A DNA stretch of 64,000 bases, taken from Gari tellinella (taxonomy: Eukaryota > Mollusca > Bivalvia > Cardiida > Psammobiidae). The stretch lies in contig OV277857.1 in the NCBI GenBank assembly GCA_922989275.2, forward strand, positions 53,111,083-53,175,082, written 5' to 3'. A program made the translations under genes and the position numbers. Below the pieces are notes generated by a model. That model did no database searches and had not been told where the DNA came from. It saw only the letters and a list, made by a program, of their open reading frames with translations. Positions 52,917 to 64,000 of the stretch are shown here, one piece after another. Position 1 is the first letter of the stretch, and each line of letters begins with the position of its first letter.

Positions 52917-55900
52917 ATGGATCCACAGAATTATCCATACAGTAGTGGCATGACTCCACAACAGGTAGGTTTATTGGCATTTTTCAATGTCTAGAAGTAC
53001 AGACGATTTACAGACGTTTCGGTAAATGACCAGTTCGGTAAATTGATTTTATATAGTGAAAGTCTGGACGTTTCGGTAAAAAGGTAAATGATAGTAATTA
53101 TAGGATTAAGTATATCGCACCTCTCTCGGTAACAATGAGATTGTGGCACAGTGTTTGTGCCAAGTTTGCAGGGTTGTTTTAGTATGTGTTGATCCTGATC
53201 TACCAACAGATCACAATTTTTCGGCCTGTTTACAAAACGAAATAAAGAGCATGTGAAGGGGGTAAAAATAACTTGATTTCTTCAATATTTTTTTTTCATT
53301 TCTTCTATAAGGAGATGAGATTATTGTTACATCTCAAAATAATTAAGAACTAAAAAAACAAAATTTATATTTATTGGCATGTTTATAATATACATATTTA
53401 CAGAATAATACTCAAATGATAGATCTGCGTAACACAAGAGGACCAATGTAGAGCTATACGCAATTCACTACCACTGCGTTGTTTTTATTTAAGGTGAAGT
53501 ATCTGTAGATTAAAATCATTTTGAGATGCTTCTGATTTGTATGAGCAGGATTCAAACTGTTCGCAAGTAACTTTGACTGATTCCAGATCTGCTGATCTTT
53601 GTCTCCGCTGCATATTATATTAAGGACTTGTAATTTTGTTTGTCAAAAAGTTTGGATTCTGATCGCTGTTTCTGATCAGAATCCAAACTTTTCGGCAAAT
53701 ATTTATTGGGTTTAACAAATTGCTGATCTGGGTCTACATTGTTTACATATCTAACCATGCAAAAATAAGAAACACTGTCGTAAATGACTAGTAAACTAAA
53801 GATGGACATAAGAGATAAACATTTATATACATATACGCCCACAATGCAATCTGCTTTACTTTCAAAGTGCTGTAAGTGGTTACCGGCTATGGGGTTAAGT
53901 TTGAGGAAACATATTACAAATACTTGATATTTACACTGACTAAAACGAAATGTGAAGAAAAGCTATGTGATAAAGTGTAGACCAGTGTCATGTCTTATTG
54001 CCAAATATCGGTTATAATATTGCTAAATACTATGACGTGATGGCTCGGTCTACACTATTTGCATTACCAATTCCAGAACTAGATAGTATAGTTTAGACCC
54101 AACCCATTTGCAAGACGTTTCAAGGTACAAGAGAATAGAGATCAAGCGCCATCAGTTATTGATCTAGCGAAAGGTGTGATATACAGACCTGTACATAAAC
54201 CTATAATTACTATAATTTACCTTTTTACCGAAACGTCCAGACTTTCACTATATAAAATCAATTTACCGAACTGGTCATTTACCGAAACGTCCGTCACCCG
54301 TACAGACTACAGGGGGTATCGGGTCAACTCGGCCAAAAACCAACTCGGCCGAAAACCAACTCGGCCTGGTCCAACTCGGCCTAAAACCTGATCCAACTCG
54401 GCCAATTTTTATATTTTTTTTATTGCTGAATATAAATGAATATGGGTGAATAATATATGTTAATATTAGAATAAAGAGTATATAATTTATCTACTTTTCG
54501 TGTAAAATATTACATATGACTTGCATTACTTAATAACATCTAACCCACAACTTTAAAATGCACATGATGTATGTGCACCACACGATTAAAATTGATAATT
54601 TCTGTATTTATTTCACTGACAGCTCATTTACAAATTCTGCACCAAAATTTATTTCTTAATTAACATTATTTTTATTATTCTTATAATAATTCTGTACATT
54701 GATGAGAGCCAGTTATTCTCAATAGTTTGGACCTGATCATACACCGAGTTACTCTGCATATGCTCGTAGTCATTTTTTGTTTACATATGCTGGTTGAAGA
54801 CAATTAGTTTGTACTGTTATCATTGTCAGTGAATGGGTTAACAAAAGTTTTAGTAAAACACTAAAAACAAACTAACCTGTATTACACGTCCTGTGTTGCC
54901 ATCTATCGCAGCCGTTACATGTTATACCATGCTGCTTTTTCCTCACAACCTTATTGCATGCAATACGCAGCGCAACCATCACCACAAAACACAACCACCG
55001 CATATAACTAAACTGTTTTTGCTCACAATTTCTAAGTTCAATATTTAACTTATACAAGAACAACACACACTCAAGATCTATTAATTAAGTCTAAATTATT
55101 TAACTACATGTAGTACTTCGGAACTCACACGTGTATAGTATATATCCACTATTGAGAGTAATATAACCATAACATCATTAGTAACCGACTTATATTAAGT
55201 GTCTTTATTTCTCGCCTTCCAATAATATTTCTTCTACACCTATAATTATCTAAAAAACCAATCAATAACGATTTACTCTAAATTCTATCGAATCATTTCT
55301 AATAAAATTTCTTCTACACCAGTGATTTTCTACAAAACCAATCACATTCTTTTTACTCTAATATTATCGAATCATTGCCAATGATACAAACAACCACTCA
55401 AATATGTTGTTGCAAATAACAGGTTTTGGTTTTCTTAATTGAATAATCCGTAATTAATCAGCAAAGTTCAAAGAAGCTCGTCAAACAATTATAATATGCA
55501 AAATAACAACGCAAATTAACACCTGTTTGATGGTACCGTGGACATTCTTTATTGACCTGGAACGTTCGCTAATTGCTTTGACACTTACGTTTGAGATGGG
55601 TACAAACTCAACACATTCAACATTAACACATTCAAGTGTGTGAATATGGCAATAATGGAATGTTTAAACAGTTTAATCAAACAACAACATCTTAATAATG
55701 ATCAAGTTGTATACATAATGCTCATTTGTTTTAATTAACAATTATAAAATTAGACCTATCTACAATAAGATCTAGTTCTAATACTACAATACATAAGCTA
55801 CAACTACTATTACAGTAGAGCTACTATGACTCAAATTTTCGTATTTCAACATGGAGACATAACAACAAGCTTATATTTAGTGAAAATTAATTTATTAGTC

Positions 55901-58900
55901 TTGATAAAAAGCTTGATAAACTTTATTCAAATCACTAACTTTCCCATAGAAATTTATTGAAATAAAAAAAAATTCTGGCCGAGTTGGACCATAATATCTG
56001 GCCGAGTTGGACCAGGCCGAGTTGGTTTTAGGCCGAGTTGACCCGCATTCCTACAGGGACAGGTGGTTGCCTAGTCAAAATAATGAGGACACTTGTAAAT
56101 CTAGTGTCCAAATTCAATTGCTCAATTCCCGATAGCAATAAAACGGATATTTATCGCGTTAACACTAACAAGGTCAGTCACGCGGACTAATGTTCTTTTA
56201 ATTGCATTCTGCACAATAAGAAAGAATTCCCTACCCTTTTTCTGCTTTATTTCACAACTTTCCTCAGTTGGGCGAGAGAAATCCGAGAGAATAAAAGTTG
56301 AATCCTCAACTTCCGGTGACAACAAAACATCAGAACGCTTTTACTTTGCCGGTCCCCAAAAAGTCCGGGAAATAATGACATATTAGTGATATTACTGTTT
56401 ATAATTATATAGAAGGCCCGTGAGAAATAGACTATCTTGGAAAACAAGGGGTTTTGACCTCAAAATCGGACTCCTGGAACCTTTTCGCAATGAAAGACAA
56501 AACGGTGGCGTGTTTACTCTTGCATTGCAACCTATTGGCAAGGAAGATCGTAGGGACCGGCAAAGTAAATTCTACCCAAAACATCAACTTCCGGTTAAGG
56601 AAATAATTATAAGAATAAAAATACAAACGCAACCAAAAATATAAATCTTCTTCCAGAAAAAAAGCATAAATTGTAGACTACACCACAAAATGTGTGCAGA
56701 CAAAGTTCAAATTAAGAGAAAAATGACGCGTAACTTGCTATAAAAAAATCACAAATTTGTGAAAGACCCTGGTTGAGCTGAAACTGAAAAATGTAAAAAA
56801 TCAACCTGATAAAAGTGAAATGATAAAAATTTGAAACACAGGGTCTTTCTAGAAGGACTAGTGGTTGCCTAAAACAGACAGAAAGTACTCTATAAGATAG
56901 TTCAATATGTCATTCTTCTCCCGAACCATACAGTATTGGAACAAACTTGCCACTACCACGTACAGATTAATGCATGGTTTATTGGTTATCTAAATTTGAA
57001 GCCTTTCACGCCATGATGTTCTGGTCAACGTTCTCTGATGTTTGAGGAAATGTTGGTAGTAGCCCATAGTCGCTGGGATAGCCCCAGAAGAGCGTTGTGT
57101 GAACGTCTGTGGTCGACGGGTATCAGCGGAGAACTCTGGTCCGGAAAAAAGGTTTTGAACATGTACATAAGTTTTCTCTGAGACCAGCGCTCTTCAATGT
57201 TTAATTTTAAACTTGGAGAACGTTCATGGAACGTTTTACTAACGACTTTTACGTTAGCAGAGCATTGCACCCTTTTGGCTATCGTAAGTCAGTATTTACT
57301 CTAGCGTTACTTGGTTGTTACTAATCGTTTGCTTTGCAGTGAATGACTTACTGCCGACTGGTGCCGTGTTAACGACCGCAGAATGGTCCCCTAGCGCACA
57401 CAGCTTGTGACTAAAGTCAAACTATTATCTTAACGCTATTTAGTCATTATTCACACATAAGTCACATTCTCAACATGCTAGTTTTACGTTGACAAATCGT
57501 TTGTCGCACCCTAATCGTTTTCCGGGGTATCTTACTTGATCGCTGTTGCACGCTTCTCATGCATTAGACACACACTAGCCATGCGTTAGGCACACATCAT
57601 TTACACGCCAGATGTGTCATCCCCATTCTAGAATGCTAAAAATGCTTTAATAGGATTCTTCGACGTATTGATACAGACAAATTGACAGAAGTAGTTTCTT
57701 GCTCTAAACACAGTTGGATATACATGTACAAATGTAGCTGATTTGCACCTTTGCCTATGGAAAAAAGGATAAAGGACTTTATTATTTCTATTTCTTGCAA
57801 GCAAGTTAGTAGTTATAGGTAAATTAATTGGTTGCAACATTTTATAATTAACAGAGCCCGATGGTGTCCCCAGGAACACTACAGGCATTTGGACTAGGGC
57901 CTACACCAACACCTGTGATGCCACCGTCTAATGCTAGTCTGTTTCCTGGAACCCCTACTCCAGGAGGACCAATGACACCTTTCTCACCGGCCACTCCAGC
58001 ATCTGAGGGCTCTGGTATTGTACCAACATTACAGTGAGTATTGCATTGAACCGTAGCCCATTCCCCATTAAATAGTAAATAGTTTAGATACACCTTGGAA
58101 GCGGAATGTTGAAGGTTCAAATCCTGGAGCCGGATACTGGGTTGGAACTGATGTGGCCGGTTGGTGAGCCGCCAGCTAGTTAAATGAATGGTTTACCGTA
58201 GGCACGTCTCTGCCAGGCGCCAGACAATAAGAGAAGGGATTCGGGAGGTACTGTGCCCGCAAAAAGATAGGTGTCTCATAAGCAGGGCTTTTTTACCTTC
58301 TATAATAGAGGCCGACTTTCGGTGACTTCCCAATTGCAGAAAGCCTCTTTTTTCCCCAAATTTGGTGGAGAATTTCCCCCTAAAAGTAAAAAGAATAATT
58401 CAGGATGTAAAATAATATGTTTAAGAACCAATACCTACCAGAATATCAAAATTTAAGAAAATTTTATGCTTGTATTTAAACTCCCAAAAGATGTTCAGTA
58501 TGGCAATTTATGTTTCGGTTCGACAAAGTTCGGCATGGTACCGGCTTTTATACCCGTTCAGACAGGTGACCTCAAAAAGCAGATTGAAAGTAAAGTAAAG
58601 CAGAATGCACCTTAAGTGCATGCTGCTTTATTTTAAGCCTACTTTTAGCTACCATTTGCTAGGATATAAAAAATATTTCTTTTGGTACATATTCATGACT
58701 GTTTAGATTTGAACTGTTTTCTTCAGTAAAGGAGTAAGAGACCAAGAAAGGCATATCTATGTAGAAATGGGTTAAAGATAGCAAATGTTAGCCTATGAAT
58801 GCACAAGGCAAAATGTTAACTGTCCTTTCATCATTTTTCAGGAACATAGTTTGTACAGTCAACTTGGGCTGTAAACTTGATCTCAAGAAGATAGCTCTGC

Positions 58901-61731
58901 ATGCCAGAAATGCTGAGTACAACCCCAAGCGATTTGCAGCTGTGATCATGAGAATTAGGGACCCAAGAACTACAGCTCTCATCTTTAGTTCAGGGAAAAT
59001 GGTGTGCACTGGAGCAAAAAGGTAAATTGTGTCATATTATATAATTCAGTTATTTCATGTGTGTTTGGGGAACAGTCAAAACTTTTGGCCCAAGGTATCA
59101 GGGAAGACTGATAACAATGCCAATAGTTTTGACTGTTTCTCTATCACACGTGAAATAACTGTTTTATTACCTAATACTCTATTTAACTAGAATTTCAAAA
59201 AGAACTAATCTGAGCCAAAATACATTTTATGAAATAAAATTGTATTTTTGCACGAATGAATAACACAGTGTTTGTTACTCATTCCTGGTCTTTGACAGAC
59301 GTTTGAGGAATGATCAGCGTCTTCCTGTAAGTACTTGCATGTTTACATCCGCACATTATTGTAATGTTGGTGTCCATGTTGTTTTTCGGTATAAAGGATA
59401 AGGTTGATGTGTATTACAAACTCGTCTCAAGGATTATAGTATTATTATAAATAATAATTAAGCATGAAATGAAATATTAAACATTCACCAAACAACAATC
59501 AATGACAATTATTCAGTACTGTTTCATTACAATGCTGCAATCCCGGGTACCGGAAAACTTCTCAATGACCCTTATTTTAAAACTTCTGTGTTTCTTTTTC
59601 GCGCAGGGGAAACAGTTCGTCCTAGCGATCAATAGTTAAAACTATTGCCCCTGGGTTAGGCAATGTCAGAACAACACAGCAAAACAGTAAAAAATAACGA
59701 ATTGCAAATTATATAGAGCATTAGGTAATAAAAAGTTATATCACATGTCTGACAGGGTGACAGTTAAATTTTTGGGAAAATACTGTTAACCAAGGCAAAG
59801 CGGAGTTTGGCAGTATTTTTCCGAAAGTTGACAATTATACTGTTACCCTGTCAGACATGAGATATTTATTTTATTATACTGAAATCCTGGGCCTTAACCA
59901 TGAAATCTATATCGTTCCTAAAATGGCTAGAATCATGAATGTAACTAGATCTAGATCCGCATGCGATTCATAATGAAATTCATTTGGTACAAAACCATTG
60001 GAATTTGAAGGAATTATACAATCTCTAAGCTGTGTCTCCCCATTATATAAATATTCATGCATAGGTTATATTATACCTTCATACAAAGATATCCCTAACT
60101 GCTTCAAATTGTAGAGCCAAGTTTTAACGTTGTCTAAAGTGACACTTTGGTACGTTAACATGGATTTGACGTCATCTTCGGTTTTACGTCATTTACGACA
60201 TTCCGTTACTTATGGAAGCGGGGGACAGCATTTTTAAGACAGTAAATTTTTTCCTGCTGGGTCCGACAGTATTTTTTTGTAACAGTACCCTATCGGAAAT
60301 TAACATTGTAAATGAAATTGAGGTATAATAATTCCAGAATGAATATTTCAAAAATTAAAGTCCTTGCATAGAAAGATGGTGTGTTCTAATTGGTTAAATT
60401 GCCAGGGTACATGACTTAGTTCTTGTTCTGCCAGGGTATAAAACAAGTGTGGTTTAGATCTGCTGCAAATAGTTGGAATGGGCACATTCCACAAAAATTC
60501 AAATGCACAAGAGCTAAATCTGTTAATTTGTGAATAGGTTAATTTGGCAAGAATTTCTATTATAACCATGTAGAGATGTACAGTAAAACCTCTCTATTAC
60601 AACCAATAACCCATTACCCCTTAAAAACGCCTTTTTACGCCTCTATTTATTCCTCCACTGAAGAAAATAGTTCCAATTTATACAGCCAAGAATATGTACC
60701 AGAAGAAATATTTTCTATATCTTAGCAGATGGTAGCTTAAAGCAGGCTGAAAGTAAAGCAGAATGTGCCTTAAGGCACATTCTGCTTTACTTTCAACCTG
60801 CTTTAAGTGGTCACCTGTTTTCAAAGCTAGAAATAGGCTAAGAGGTAATGAAGGTCCATTGATTGTATAAAAGACAGATAGGAGCTTAAAGCAAGGTGAC
60901 AGGAAAACAGAAAGCTCCTGAAGGAGCTTTCTGTATTTCTTTCACCATGCTTTAGGCAGCCACCAGCCTTAAACACAAAATAGTTAAAATAAATTCAGTG
61001 ATCGTAATAGTGAAGTTTTACTCTATGTTTCAAAACTGTATTATTATTCATTTCCAAAATATTTTCAACCTAGACATTTTGACAACAAACTGTTATCATG
61101 ATCATTAGCAACTTTAGCGTGAGCTTTGGAACTACTTACCCCACTTTGTTGTTGTAATGTTTTAACGTCTCTCTCTAAGCTGGCCATATGACGTACGCTC
61201 TTCTGAGGGATCTGGCTTACCCCACTTACTATATGCTGTGGCATTTAAACAAAGGCTTGTAGATCTGGCTGAGTCAGTATGTACCTTGGTCCCTGTCCAT
61301 GGTTCCCTGCGTGCATTTGATGTGAATGGACTCCTGTATTTGTCTTATGCATTAGTCATTTTCGTTAGAAATTGGAATCATGGAATTTCTAGTGGAATCA
61401 TCATCAATATAACGTAATTATTTCTTCCCACATGGTCAGCTATTGAGCGTTTATGTATCTGATAAGGAGTTGTCTTTCAAAACATGTTTTGAAGGAACAT
61501 CAAAGTAAGAAAATATTTGTCCAGGCAGTGTATAGTAAGAAACATAGTATTACATGGATGTTGACGTCTACCTTCTAGCAAAAACATTAATTGTCTATTT
61601 AATTCTTATTGTGAAAAAATGACGGTATAATTTTACAAGGCTGTCATTGTTGTGTTGTTTTTTTCAGTGAGGACCAGGCAAAGTTAGCTGCAAGAAAATA
61701 TGCCAGAATTGTACAGAAACTTGGCTTTGTG
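52917..61731 (+). CDS. TBP: TBP, TATA-box binding protein (first four exons, 3' part beyond the window)
   Basis: Exons 52917-52964, 57855-58033, 58842-59021 and 61668-61731 join in phase (0,2,2). The N-terminus [16 protein letters not shown] and the Pro/Thr-rich linker ([15 protein letters not shown]) replace the vertebrate poly-Gln stretch. The core starts [19 protein letters not shown] and runs through [35 protein letters not shown] and [12 protein letters not shown], all hallmarks of the first saddle repeat. The second repeat (FKIQNMVGSCDV region) is not present before 64000, so the gene continues. TBP binds the TATA box as part of TFIID, SL1 and TFIIIB. Intron 1 carries two MULE-like insertions and intron 2 a SINE. 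The last visible donor is taken as GTG|GTAAAT; TTT|GTGGTA is a weaker alternative. Confidence 0.97.
53005..54299. mobile_element. MULE-like non-autonomous element 1, about 115-bp TIRs, 8-bp target duplication
   Basis: GTACAGAC stands at 52997-53004 and 54300-54307. The terminal repeats read GACGTTTCGGTAAATGACCA then TTCGGTAAATTGATTTTATA and are about 95% alike. A family A-type palindrome sits at 53640-53695. No transposase remains. The G...C termini and 8-bp duplication suggest a MULE, though other 8-bp families cannot be excluded. Confidence 0.9.
54315..56050. mobile_element. MULE-like non-autonomous element 2, GGCCGAGTTGG termini, 8-bp target duplication
   Basis: CTACAGGG stands at 54307-54314 and 56051-56058. 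Both ends carry several direct copies of CCAACTCGGCC (plus orientation left, inverse right) next to the inverse CGGGTCAACTCGGCC. The interior is AT-rich and holds a single coding remnant. Confidence 0.92.
54872..55066 (-). pseudogene. Possible first exon of a MULE transposase, PHD-like knuckle
   Basis: A 64-codon frame ends [20 protein letters not shown] followed by QHRTCNTG, i.e. C..C-x2-C..H-x2-C spacing. From memory this resembles the N-terminal zinc knuckle of MULE-type transposase proteins in invertebrates. In the correct sense the frame meets ACAG|GTTAGT, a plausible splice donor, right before its stop, so it looks like a leading exon whose downstream exons were deleted. The first 35 residues are hydrophobic and may be untranslated. 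Confidence 0.55.
56059..57854. other. TBP intron 1, remainder, no exon seen
   Basis: A weak inverted pair (GAATCCTCAACTTCCGG near 56300, and ACCGGCAAAGTAAATTC near 56556 opposite GCTTTTACTTTGCCGGT near 56337) suggests a small decayed element at 56290-56600. Minus-strand frames here show no family motif. Confidence 0.4.
58075..58290 (+). mobile_element. tRNA-derived SINE candidate in TBP intron 2
   Basis: GGTTCAAATCC at 58113-58123 is a good B box, with a degenerate A-box region upstream. A 150-bp body with GGCCGGTTGGTGAGCCGCC and CTCTGCCAGGCGCC follows. The A box is weak and no tail repeat is evident. Confidence 0.5.
58556..58776. mobile_element. Family B MITE, diverged
   Basis: Palindrome 58578-58635 (GCAGAATGCACCTTAAGTGC) with unequal arms, and the right end AAGAAAGGCATATCTATG..GGGTTAA. 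It lies 66 bp before TBP exon 3. Confidence 0.7.
59050..59735. repeat. Hairpin-capped dispersed repeat, copy 2
   Basis: Homologous over its length to 18795-19530 (CAGTTATTTCATGTGTGTTT at the start, CCCGGGTACCGGAAAACTTC inside, ATATAGAGCATTAGGTAATA at the end). The hairpin loop is about 80 bp shorter than in copy 1. Confidence 0.85.
59745..60340. repeat. Hairpin-capped repeat, second type
   Basis: The hairpin 59745-59865 has arms CATGTCTGACAGGGTGACAG and CTGTTACCCTGTCAGACATG. ATTTTATTATACTG after it is echoed in inverse by GGTATAATAATTCC near 60322. Confidence 0.75.
60579..61025. mobile_element. Family C MITE with a family B MITE inserted
   Basis: The outer TACAGTAAAACCTCTCTATT start is interrupted near 60606 by a family B copy (AACCCATTACCCC ... 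AGAGGTAATG, palindrome 60736-60807). The outer palindrome GCTTAAAGCAAGGTGACAGG then follows at 60890-60955, with a decayed right end near 61025. Confidence 0.82.
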
Positions 61732-61834
61732 GTAAATGCACTTTATTATTCATTACATGTATTGGAATATTGCCTGCTACAATGGACAGTATGAGCAAAT
61801 TACAATTACTAGATAGTAAACTGAAAAAATCCAA

Positions 61835-61975
61835 TATTATCACGCTTATTTCAGCACCAAATCCTATGGTGTTACTACTCATTAGAATGTCTCTTCGAGA
61901 CGATTCTAATGAGTAATGACACCATAGGGTATTTTTGTCTTTGAAGTCCTCTCCTTATCTGGAGCCCTGCATATG
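61835..61975. mobile_element. Family E MITE in TBP intron 4
   Basis: Hairpin 61866-61928 (CCTATGGTGTTACTACTCAT and complement) with the right end CTCCTTATCTGGAGCCCTG. Confidence 0.8.
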
Positions 61976-63157
61976 TATCAGGGAGATCACTGTTCTGGAA
62001 CAAATATACATGTACCATAATTGTTTTCTATATACTCACATACCCTTACTCTAGTATGTAAACTATTTTATACCATTAAATAACCAAAGCAGAATTATAC
62101 TTTATTCTAACACACTTCGCGCAGGCCCCTATATAAACAAAGAAGGAATGTATCAGTGTACGAATTCTCAATAGAACACTCACGTGCTGTAATGTTCTAA
62201 CGTGACGTCATATGGCTTCGAAAATGCATACACCAAGAAATGTAGCGCCGTTGCTTCGGTGCAAATTCAGTTAAATTATGTGTTAGAATCGAAATAATAA
62301 ATTAATACCAGTGTTTTATCTAACAATCGAACACGGGTAGTCGTTGAGATACTTGTAATTAAACCACTCGGCCTAAAAGCCTTGTGATTAAATTACTACG
62401 CATCTCAACTCCTACCAGTGTTCGATTGCACGATAAAACACTGGTATGAATTTATTACCGTATTTTGGGAATAATTGGTCGTGGTTAATAATTGGCCTAA
62501 TTGGCCACCTGACACGAATGACGAAAATTCAACACCCCAAAATATCCTTATTATAGACCAACAAAGAAGACAATTATCGCCGGCGACATATAACTCGACC
62601 CAAACATAGGCCTGAAGATTCACACCTCCGTCCGTTAACCTGTAATTTGTATTAGGTAAACTGTGAACGATATGCAAACTAGGGCTTTTGTTTACCTTTA
62701 TTTTCTTTTATCCAAGTCGTTTGTGTAAGCAGATATCCCAAACTATAATTTACACGAGCGTTAATTCCTTAAAAACAAACATTCTCGAACACAAAATGAA
62801 ACAGGAAACGTTCACTATTTACCTTAGACGGCGTTCTTATTTTTAGCACGTTAAAATCGATACAATCAATGTGATATACTGTAAACCAGTCTGACTGACG
62901 TTATTATTCGCCTTACGCATCGGAACAATTTACGAACTAAGTTGGAGTTGTATTAAATTTTAATTTTTGTACTCGAGGATTTTTACAAGATGTAAAATAG
63001 CCTTAAAAATCATTCTATTGTGAATTTTTTTTCTGAGAACCGATTGCAATAACATACTGACATTTTCGGACATAGAGTATTTTAGTCATTCCGTTTGAGC
63101 ATCCGTTCTTCTTTCGAAGCCATTTTATCAACAAGGTTTTTTTTGTGTGACGAGTTT
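61976..63157. other. TBP intron 4, no exon seen
   Basis: A long hairpin occupies 62297-62458, with arms containing ACCAGTGTTTTATC, AATCGAACAC and TTGAGAT. The following sequence is AT-rich. I looked for the second TBP repeat and did not find it. Confidence 0.5.
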
Positions 63158-63355
63158 GGGGCCCGTTTCATCAAAATATACGATATATTTACAATCGTAA
63201 TTATATTATATCGTTACGTATATATACGATACGGTACTATAGGTGGATTACGATCTTATATACCATATATCGAAATACGTTTCATCAAGGCTATCGTTAA
63301 TAAGACAATGGTGCGTAATTATACGATAGGTTTACGATGTTTCATGAAACGGAAC
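63158..63355. mobile_element. MITE with GGGCCCGTTTCAT ends
   Basis: GGGGCCCGTTTCATCAAAAT at the left and ATGTTTCATGAAACGG at the right. Inner ACGATATATTTACAATCGTA resembles TACGATAGGTTTACGAT in inverse. Same terminal type as 23498-23736. Confidence 0.8.
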
Positions 63356-63654
63356 ATTGATACATATAGGCGTTTAATTTTCGCCCCTTGGATCTCAGAA
63401 TGGCCAAAATTAAACAAACCAAAATAAAAAACGATCTTTTAGCACAAAATGGCCAAATTATGACGACGCCAATTATTCCCAAAGTACGGTATTTCTTAAA
63501 GAAAACCTCATATTCTGACTAGGCATTGTCTCTATCAGTGTGTCAGTCTTTCCATCTGTTACCTTTGGTTACCATTTTGTAATGGACATGTCTGGGTCTA
63601 CACTATTTGCAAATTATGGATATCCCCGATATCAGTTCTCCAAAGGTTAAACCA

Positions 63655-64000
63655 ATTATTAGCTCACCTGAGCTAGCTCAGGGTGAGCTTTTGCAATCCT
63701 TGAATGTCCGTCGTGCGGCGTCAACAATTTTAGTGTTTACACTCTAGAGGCCACAATATATATCCAATCTTTCTCAAACTTCTTCAGATTGTATATTACC
63801 ATAAGAGTTCGGATGAGTTGGATTATGGTTGAAATCAGACCATAAGGTCAAGAGTTATCAACCTTTGAATTGCTGAAAATGCCATATTTAACGGTGTTTA
63901 CACTCTAGAGGCCACAATATTTATCCAGTCTTTCTCAAACTTGCTCAGATTGTGAATTACCACAAGAGTTCGGATGAGGTTGATTATGGTTGAAATCGGA
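63655..64000 (-). repeat. AGCTCACCTGAGC repeat, start of a minus-strand copy, runs off the window
   Basis: TTAGCTCACCTGAGCTAGCT followed by the inverse of the unit at 30480-31050: GTGTTTACACTCTAGAGGCC and CAATCTTTCTCAAACT occur twice (near 63733/63900 and 63764/63930), about 168 bp apart. Confidence 0.85.

Noticed and set aside
57025..57270. 81-residue minus-strand frame as a missing MBIP N-terminal exon
   Set aside because: No similarity to the MBIP N-terminal region, and it would need splicing across the whole TBP 5' end.

Overview
This window is animal nuclear DNA, most likely from a bivalve mollusc. The genes have long introns with GT-AG (once GC-AG) splice sites. There is a divergent array of pentameric ligand-gated channel genes, and the DNA between exons is packed with short palindromic transposons, LINE 3' ends and the repeat families with AGCTCACCTGAGC or AGGTCAAGGTCAC motifs that I associate with bivalve genomes. 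The species cannot be named from sequence alone. No rRNA, CRISPR or prokaryotic operon structure is present.

Region 1 (1-16.2 kb, minus strand): three tandem copies of an intronless Cys-loop-type receptor gene (120 to below 1, cut by the window edge; 10672-9446; 16160-14955). The two complete copies keep four membrane segments and a cation-channel-type M2, but both cysteines of the Cys-loop and the vicinal cysteines of loop C are gone. Between copies lie a decayed LINE with a minisatellite 3' tail, a Penelope-like C-terminal remnant, a long-TIR mariner-like element and many MITEs.

Region 2 (17.4-24.2 kb, minus strand): a complete five-exon ABHD14-type alpha/beta hydrolase, 232 aa, with a recognisable Ser-Asp-His triad. 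A hairpin MITE sits directly behind its stop codon and carries an AATAAA.

Region 3 (24.2-33 kb): no host gene seen. It holds a 5'-truncated LINE with a 410-aa open frame and an (AATTG)n tail, plus dispersed repeats.

Region 4 (33.1-52.2 kb, minus strand): MBIP (MAP3K12-binding inhibitory protein, an ATAC histone acetyltransferase complex subunit). Seven coding exons were reconstructed with consistent phases (237 aa). The N-terminal part known from vertebrates was not found. Its introns hold a foldback transposon with almost perfect arms, two hAT elements with exact 8-bp target duplications, and nested TTAA-flanked MITEs.

Region 5 (52.9 kb to the window end, plus strand): TBP, the TATA-box binding protein, head to head with MBIP. 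Four exons are visible, covering the N-terminus and the first core repeat; the second repeat lies beyond 64000. Intron 1 holds two MULE-like insertions whose target duplications overlap by one base.

MBIP, TBP and ABHD14 (its vertebrate relative ABHD14B was described as a TAF1/CCG1-interacting factor) all touch the transcription machinery, but only MBIP and TBP share an intergenic region. The strongest unexplained pattern is a set of perfect 60-70 bp palindromes. The same palindrome-bearing cassettes occur in MITEs with different termini (TTAA-flanked and TA-flanked), keep pairing through paired base changes, and serve as insertion targets for one another.
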